Part shown: piece after piece, positions 58,574 to 64,000 of the stretch
Numbering within the stretch: position 1 is the stretch's first letter
Layout: the number at the start of each line of letters is the position of its first letter
Assembly: GCA_001465935.1 (NCBI GenBank)
Contig: LNKV01000019.1
Location: 248,001-312,000, forward strand
DNA: 64,000 bases
Source of the DNA: Clarireedia homoeocarpa
Taxonomy: Eukaryota > Ascomycota > Leotiomycetes > Helotiales > Rutstroemiaceae
Direction of reading: 5' to 3'
Position numbers and translations under genes: made by a program
Notes under the pieces: model-generated
Told to the model about the DNA's origin: nothing
Databases searched by the model: none
What the model saw: only the letters and a program-made list of their open reading frames with translations

Positions 58574-60383
58574 CTTTGATGCTGTTTGGTGTGCAACGAT
58601 TGTTGGTGTTCTTTGTTCTTTCTTTCTGTTATTCTTCGATGCCTTTAACTATCAAACGAATGGCGGGGGGGGGGGTGGATATTGTTGTAAATGTCACTTG
58701 GGGGTTCGATAAAAAGGTCGAAATGGAAATGTTGGAAGAGGAGGATGAGAGAAAGGAAAATAGGAAGAGAAGGTAAGCAAGCAGTTTTATGTATACCTTG
58801 TATCACTCACTCGACTTGGAGCAAGTACGGAGTACAGGTGTAAGAGGTGGGCGCAGCAACAAGGATGTGTGCAGTGACATGAAAATTTTTGGGTGAGGGT
58901 CGTTAAAGGCGTGGCTGTGGATGACGAAGCAGACACCAGACACCGGGTTTATTATGGGGAAGTCCTTGTATGATTTGCTAGACTGTGTGAATGTGCGCAG
59001 GTTGTATTTGAGACAACATGATATCGTAGGAAAGTAGTAGAGTAGTGATATCGTATTCTTGGTAGGAAAGTAGTAGACTAGTAACATCGTATTCTTGGTA
59101 GGAAAGTAGTAGAGGACTTCGTAGTAGGAGAGTACTTTCGTAGAGCGAGAGACATGTTGGAGGAATTTGCTTCTTCCATTCCCTGGCCCGGTTCGTATCC
59201 CTCCTCAGGCAAATTTCCCAACCTTCCCAGACGTCCCAGACGTCCCATACAACTCCAGCTTTTACCAGCCCCCTGAAGAACTTGGACCAGCAACAGTGGC
59301 AGGCGAGACATGCTGGCGACACTATCACGGTGGCTTGTCTCTTATCTATTAATATACACGAAGTATATACTTTGTATCTCTCTACAAAGTACACGCCGCC
59401 TTTCAGAGCCCTTCAAAAAGCACTCCCTCCGTTTTCCGCATCAACCAACTCACGTTAGTAAAGGCCCTTCCACGCTCCGCCAGTAAAAGTGGGGAGGTGG
59501 ACGACATGTATTCATATGTATATTCATAAGCCTACGTTCGTACCCGTAATGCAGATCTCTTTCTTTTTTCCCACTTGCTCTTTCATCACTGTCGGCAGAA
59601 CACGACGACAGGGACGAAACCTGCCTGAGATTGATCAACAAACACACACGCACGATCCATGTCAACGTCACCCTGTTCGTGGCTGAAGGGGAACGACATT
59701 TTACCCGACAGGGGCCCGACTTCGGCTACTCAGCATGTACACAGGAGAGGGGAGGGAAAATAAGAAATGATGATGGTACCAAGTATTGGCCATTCCTTCC
59801 TTCTCTCTCTCCTTCATCATTCAACACAACATCCAAAAAAGTCGTGATTGCGATGCTTTCATATCGCATTACCCCTTCTTATGCATCGGGGCAACACAAC
59901 CTCTTCTTCTTTTTATGCGCGATAGGGCGTGGGTGGGGTAGGCCTCGTTTCATGTGCTTTGGCCTTGTGTTGGTTGGTGTCGATCCCTGCAGAACTGTGT
60001 GAGGGTCCCGTGTACCACCCACGATGCCCAATATTCACGTGAGCGGGGATATGGATGTGAAATCTGAGGTGAGAACATCTACTGTTTCTATTGATAGTAT
60101 GGCGAAGGAATCGCTGTAATGAGAATCTAAACCTCTTGGGTACAAAAATGTAATGAGAATCTAGAACATATAAACAAACTCCCCTATCCTACTTGTTACT
60201 GTATAGCCGATCGCTATGCTATCCACCAACAGCTCGTACAAGAAGATACAAGTTAGCCTGGAGAGGAAATGAATACGAACGCCTGGGTTGCGGGTATTAG
60301 TATCCATCGAAATAACCTACATTACCTATCCGACCACATACCCGAACCCTTTTATAGACATCCACATACCCAGGAGAGGTACC
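58574..60383. other. 1.8-kb intergenic with 36-bp tandem repeat
   Basis: No gene supported. It includes the SUR7 promoter, a G-run near 58663-58674, the 36-bp tandem repeats at 59026-59120 and short repeats such as CAGACGTCCC near 59230-59250. ORFs in this stretch lack domain features. Confidence 0.55.
59026..59120. repeat. 36-bp tandem repeat, about 2.6 copies
   Basis: Units begin GTAGGAAAGTAGTAGA at 59026, 59062 and 59098, an exact 36-nt period with a few substitutions (GTGATATCG versus GTAACATCG). The third copy is partial. Non-coding. Confidence 0.93.
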
Positions 60384-61136
60384 CTAGGAGAGGTACCATG
60401 ACCCAGCGCGTCGATCCAGAACGTGACGATGAAAAGAGTCGAAGGCCGAACGAACTTTGAACTTCAACCGCTTCTTGAAAGCTGTCACCTCCCGCTGGAC
60501 TGTTACGAATCTCACATCTGATATATATATGTCTGGCTGGTTAATCCTGTCTTTGAAACTAATTCCGAATTGTCGTTCCGCGTTCCCTGGGAACCTTCGA
60601 TTGATTCCAATCACTGCACGGGGAGGCCTAGGGCTTGCATGATCGAATTCGAGCATCAAAGGTTCAACGAGTGAACGTACTGTACGGAGTCGAGCATGAG
60701 CTTGGGGTGTTAGATCAAGTTTCTCATCAGACACGATGCAAAGTCTCTGTATGCGATCGAGGTCTTCAATGTGCACACTTTGAGGAAGATTCAAAATCTC
60801 GAGAGGGATGAGTATTGTATCAACATTGAAGTTTATGTATGCTGGCGCTGGAGGACTTTGATCATCGTCACAACGAATTGCGAAGTGTTGGGTACGCGGC
60901 GCGGTGTTCAGTTCATTGAGCGGCGTGGGATCGTTTTGAGTACAGCTAAACCCTAGCTGGCGCAGCTTTCTCTTCTGGGCTGGTAGGTAAAGCTCGCAGA
61001 ACTGAGGTTCGGGTCCGGTTGGCTGGTTGACCTCTTCGACTGACTGGATGACCTCTGGGTGTGAGTTTGACTTCTGGTGGTCTGAATCCCCAACCGATTT
61101 AGACTCTCCGTCTGAGCCTCCGAGCTCCCACTTCAT
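60384..61136 (-). CDS. hypothetical protein, 250 aa
   Basis: I do not recognise this protein. The first ATG of the open frame is at 61136 (MKWELGGSDGES). The hydrophilic N-terminal ~55 residues look disordered. After that the sequence looks folded: CELYLPAQKRKLRQLGFSC, INFNVDTILIPLEILNLP, HIEDLDRIQRLCIVSDEKLDL and VTAFKKRLKFKVRSAFDSFHRH. No signal peptide or membrane helix is present in the protein from this start. The stop at 60384-60386 lies within a duplicated AGGAGAGGTACC. A further 5' exon cannot be excluded, because the frame stays open to 61214 without an ATG. The coding call rests on length and amino-acid usage. Confidence 0.6.
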   Translation of the reverse strand: MKWELGGSDGESKSVGDSDHQKSNSHPEVIQSVEEVNQPTGPEPQFCELYLPAQKRKLRQLGFSCTQNDPTPLNELNTAPRTQHFAIRCDDDQSPPAPAYINFNVDTILIPLEILNLPQSVHIEDLDRIQRLCIVSDEKLDLTPQAHARLRTVRSLVEPLMLEFDHASPRPPRAVIGINRRFPGNAERQFGISFKDRINQPDIYISDVRFVTVQREVTAFKKRLKFKVRSAFDSFHRHVLDRRAGSWYLS

Positions 61137-61890
61137 GATGGTGATTGGGTTCTTGTTGTTGATACTTAAGTAGAGAACAAGAATGAGTAATGCGGTGCAA
61201 TGTTTGAGATGCAAGTGAGGGGATAGTAAGAAATGTGTTTATTTCTTTGACAGATATCGATGGTTCGAAAAATGGGTAAAAGGGGAGGAGTTTTAAAAGT
61301 ACGAGCCATCGAAGACTTTCGAGAAAAACAAGTATTTGGATTTGAGGAAGAAGGAAGGAATCAACGAGGGTCAACTGCCATCAACAACCTATTACTTTAC
61401 CGTTGTAACAAACCGAGCAAGATCAAAGGATATTAGGTAGATATAAGTAGCAGCGATGGCCATGGTGACTTGTGGCTCATGGACCCGCGGTGGTCAATGT
61501 ACTGTAAAAAGCGACGTGGTCGACCAATCTTTATCGACATGCGCAATAACTACTTGTATTTCGATAAAATCAACGACAACATCACTACACTCGTAGTCGT
61601 CAACGTAGTCGTCAACGTAGGTACTTTGTCATTTCGACGATGGGCATGGTTTATCGTTTAAGCGACCGCACCTGACAAGAAAAACTACCAGCAAAATAGC
61701 TGCGTCTGCGGAGTTAATGTGTTTAAGCTGATTGAAGTGGTTGTTTGAATTTTCTCAATGCCCCTCACTACTATTCGCTATCATATGTAGTGCCTCCTGC
61801 CAAGTCATGTCAGGACCAATGAAAGGGGAAAACGCAGCTCTAGAACTATGGGGATTGTAAAAGTGCGGTTGTACGGTTGTACGGTTGTAT

Positions 61891-61911
61891 GGGGATGGGG
61901 ATGGGGATGGG
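61891..61911 (+). repeat. GGGGAT tract (G-quadruplex-capable)
   Basis: Four G runs (4, 4, 4, 3) separated by AT on the plus strand, matching the classic G-quadruplex pattern. It lies in the non-coding divergent region upstream of the Ppz-type gene. Confidence 0.9.
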
Positions 61912-62237
61912 TATACAAATGCCCATTATTCAGTCTTTTGGTCCGGCCCATCCTCGCCGTCTCAAAGGCCAAGCCAACTGCATGCATACAAGGGAGAGAG
62001 CGCGAGCGAGGGGTAAAGCCAGAGTCTAGAGGCCAGAACATCGATCGGTACAACCAAGCACAAAAGCAGACCTTTTCTCTTCCACCCACCCGCTCCCTTC
62101 TGCTTCTCTTTCACAACTCTATACAAAAACAACACGACAGGACTCTGCCTTTCCTGCCTTTCCTGCCTTTCCAAAATCATTCCGGCAATAATACGCACAT
62201 CACAGTACAGCCTCGAGGAGATCCTACATTCGTGTTT

Positions 62238-62345
62238 CCCCTCTTCCTCTTCCTCTTCCTCTTCCTCTTCCTCTTCCTCTCCCTCTTCCTCTCCCTCTCC
62301 CTCTTCCTCTCCCTCTCCCTCTCCCTCTTCCTCTCCCTCCCCCTC
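62238..62345. repeat. CCTCTT/CCTCTC pyrimidine tract
   Basis: About 108 bp of C/T-only sequence on the plus strand in 6-nt units, upstream of the Ppz-type gene. The Arg/Glu and Leu/Phe-Ser repeat ORFs over it are artefacts of the repeat. Confidence 0.93.
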
Positions 62346-63472
62346 CTCCCCTCTTGCCGCTTGCCGCTTGCCGCTGGGTTCTGCCTCAAATCACATCCTT
62401 AGGTCAGACTGGCTGACTGGCTGACTGGCCAGAAATAAACACTCCGGCGTGCCAAAAGAAGGTTATCGAGACGGGGGACGAGAACGAGCGAGAACGAGCC
62501 AATCCATATCCCCACAATTTCCTGGTGCTGGTGACTGAGCACAATACATTATCTCCGCACTGGTAGCCTTATGTTGTGACACGGTAACTTACATTGAACA
62601 TTTCAATTCATCATCGCCCTCGCCCGCGCCCGCAGCCCGCCCGCAGCCCGCCCGCAGCCTTCATACTCACTCATACTCACTCGTACTCATACTCATACTC
62701 ATCCTCATACTCATCCTCATACTCATCCTCGCCCATCATACTCTTCCCATCCTTCCGTCCTTCCATCCATCTATCCTCACTTCACTCCACTCCATTTCAC
62801 TTCACCGACCATACCCACGGCACTTTTTCGATAGTTGCCGTACTAGTGAGAGTATCCTCTCCATGTTGACGAAGATCCTGTCTTGAGAGATTTTCACTCA
62901 ATTTCCAGCCGCAAACTCTACTTGGATTCTTGTAAAAGGTACAATAAACTCTCCTGTCATCCTGCGTACCCTCTTTACTTGGGTCACCGTTGCTGAACAC
63001 TTATCGTTCCTTGACTAACTTATACGGCACTTTCCAACGAATAACCTGCGAGCTCACGCAACAAGAGCATACACATGCTGACTCTTCAAGTTACAGTTCT
63101 CTGCAATTCACCATCGTATCTTCCCTTTCACCAATACCTTTTCGCAAACTCCGAATCGAGTAGAGCGCCTGCACACGAAGCGTCGCGGATCTAACGGCTT
63201 ATCGAAGACATTCACGATAAAACGCTACAACCGAAAAAAGCACCAACATCCTCAGATACAAACAAACGGAACTAAGCTATATCTCCGCACATCGACTTCC
63301 TACCGATCCCACCACTATCTCCGGCACCAGGCTCATTAAGTACTGCAGGATAGCTTTCATTCCCTTCCAGGTGAACCGCCATATTCCCCCTCGAACGTCA
63401 ATCTGGCAAACACACGATCAATCAGCAACCACGCATTCTATCAACAGTCTCAAATAATCACCGTCTCGGACG

Positions 63473-64000
63473 ATGGGCAATCAACCATCCAAGGGCTCCG
63501 GCTCTGCTACACCAAGGCGAAATACGTCTCAATCATCATTGGATAGAGGAGCGGATTTGCAATCGTATCCTTCTTTCAGCAAAGCAGACACGAAAGAGTC
63601 TCAACGCTCAATTAGAGGCGCCATTCGATCAAAGATACCAGGTTCCAAGACCGATAGCCCGCGAAATTCACTTGCCGGAATAAGCACCAACGGAGAGTTC
63701 AACGACAGACCGGATGCGATCTCGGGAAGAAGCTCTAGAACGGGAAAATCATTAGTCAACTCCGACTCACCAGCTTCACCAACTTCACCAACTTCACCTC
63801 GAGATTCTGCAGAAGAAATATCCTCACCGCTCGACGAAACCAAACCACCTCCCTCACCTGTTCAATCCGCATCTGTAAAGTCAGGACATCATGATGTTGG
63901 TGCTGCGCAACGGAGCGGTGAGGTTGATCATGTTTCTGATCAACCACCTTCAGGCACGACCAATCCTCACGCCCATTTACAAAGAGCTGGTCAATCAATC
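63473..64000 (+). CDS. Ppz-type Ser/Thr phosphatase, N-terminal part (3' truncated)
   Basis: The ATG at 63473 opens a frame that stays open for 176 codons to the window edge. MGNQPSKGSG is an N-myristoylation signal (Gly2, Ser6), as in yeast Ppz1/Ppz2. The visible part is the Ser-rich regulatory N-terminus, including SYPSFSKADTKESQRSIR, IRSKIPGSK and TSPTSPRDS repeats. SYPSFSKADTKES is, from memory, typical of filamentous-fungal Ppz. The PP1-like catalytic domain would lie beyond the edge and cannot be confirmed here. Ppz phosphatases act in salt tolerance, ion homeostasis and cell-wall integrity. An alternative is another myristoylated Ser-rich protein. Confidence 0.75.
   Translation, partial: MGNQPSKGSGSATPRRNTSQSSLDRGADLQSYPSFSKADTKESQRSIRGAIRSKIPGSKTDSPRNSLAGISTNGEFNDRPDAISGRSSRTGKSLVNSDSPASPTSPTSPRDSAEEISSPLDETKPPPSPVQSASVKSGHHDVGAAQRSGEVDHVSDQPPSGTTNPHAHLQRAGQSI

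Larger units (their letters stand above)
61137..63472. promoter_or_regulatory. 2.3-kb divergent region and long leader of Ppz gene
   Basis: No gene supported. It contains GTAGTCGTCAAC repeats near 61590-61618, the GGGGAT tract at 61891-61911, a CCTCTT pyrimidine tract about 62238-62345, GCAGCCCGCCC units near 62631-62658 and CATACTCACT/CATCCTCATA units near 62662-62730. The part beyond about 62800 may be the 5' leader of the phosphatase gene, as fungal Ppz genes often have long leaders. Confidence 0.5.

Noticed and set aside
59026..59120. CRISPR-like array
   Set aside because: The units are contiguous tandem copies without unique spacers, and the genome is eukaryotic.
62177..62389. Arg-Lys-Glu repeat ORF
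   Set aside because: Translation of a CCTCTT pyrimidine tract, not a protein-coding gene.
1..64000. Secondary-metabolite biosynthetic cluster
   Set aside because: No PKS, NRPS, terpene cyclase cluster or P450 group; squalene synthase and the MFS transporter stand alone among housekeeping genes.

Overview
This 64 kb window is nuclear DNA of a filamentous ascomycete. The genes carry short GT-AG introns (about 46-126 nt, with CTAAC/CTGAC-like branch sites). The content is typical of Pezizomycotina: Clr5-domain proteins, a SUR7 protein, Ppz phosphatase, homoisocitrate dehydrogenase and squalene synthase. Protein style and the presence of a UDP-rhamnose-type epimerase/reductase suggest a leotiomycete, perhaps Sclerotiniaceae; that placement is inference.

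Layout. 1-3016: 3' part of an Adp1-like ABC-G transporter. 4123-5753 (-): squalene synthase. 7442-8734 (+): SLC35/TPT-type nucleotide-sugar transporter. 9577-11344 (-): Caj1-like J protein. 12221-13236 (-): NRS/ER-type epimerase/reductase. 14259-18265 (-): TPP1/Est3-type telomere protein, divergent from 19139-27004 (+), the Fab1 PI3P 5-kinase. 28069-29006 (+): a cysteine-rich single-pass membrane protein. 29086-35093 is a repeat-rich, partly AT-rich island. It holds a hAT-like element, a degraded Tc1/mariner copy and a 212-bp inverted-repeat element, interrupted by a Clr5-domain gene (30298-31763). Next come a lineage-type hypothetical gene (36015-36908), an MFS transporter (37545-39071, -) and a second, small Clr5 gene (41396-41948). 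42352-43509 (-) is homoisocitrate dehydrogenase, divergent from a long disordered protein (44659-46925). A SKG6-like membrane protein (48918-50595, -) follows. Mitoribosomal mS26 (52158-53063, -) is head-to-head with NOG2 (53300-55582, +). A SUR7 protein (57515-58573, -), a hypothetical protein (60384-61136, -) and the 5' end of a Ppz-type phosphatase (63473 to the edge) complete the window.

Most genes are independent housekeeping units, not a cluster. Three points stand out. The unusually long NOG2 intron carries what looks like a snR191-type H/ACA snoRNA, with both guide pockets matching helix 69 of 25S rRNA and both 14-nt spacings correct. The TPP1-like gene keeps its frame only if one intron ends in TG instead of AG. 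A sugar-nucleotide transporter of the plant URGT/SLC35E3 type lies one gene away from a UDP-rhamnose-type epimerase/reductase.

The intergenic stretches are rich in microsatellites and short tandem repeats, listed separately. No tRNA, rRNA or CRISPR array was recognised. All exon boundaries were read by eye from splice signals and reading frame and have not been checked against transcripts.
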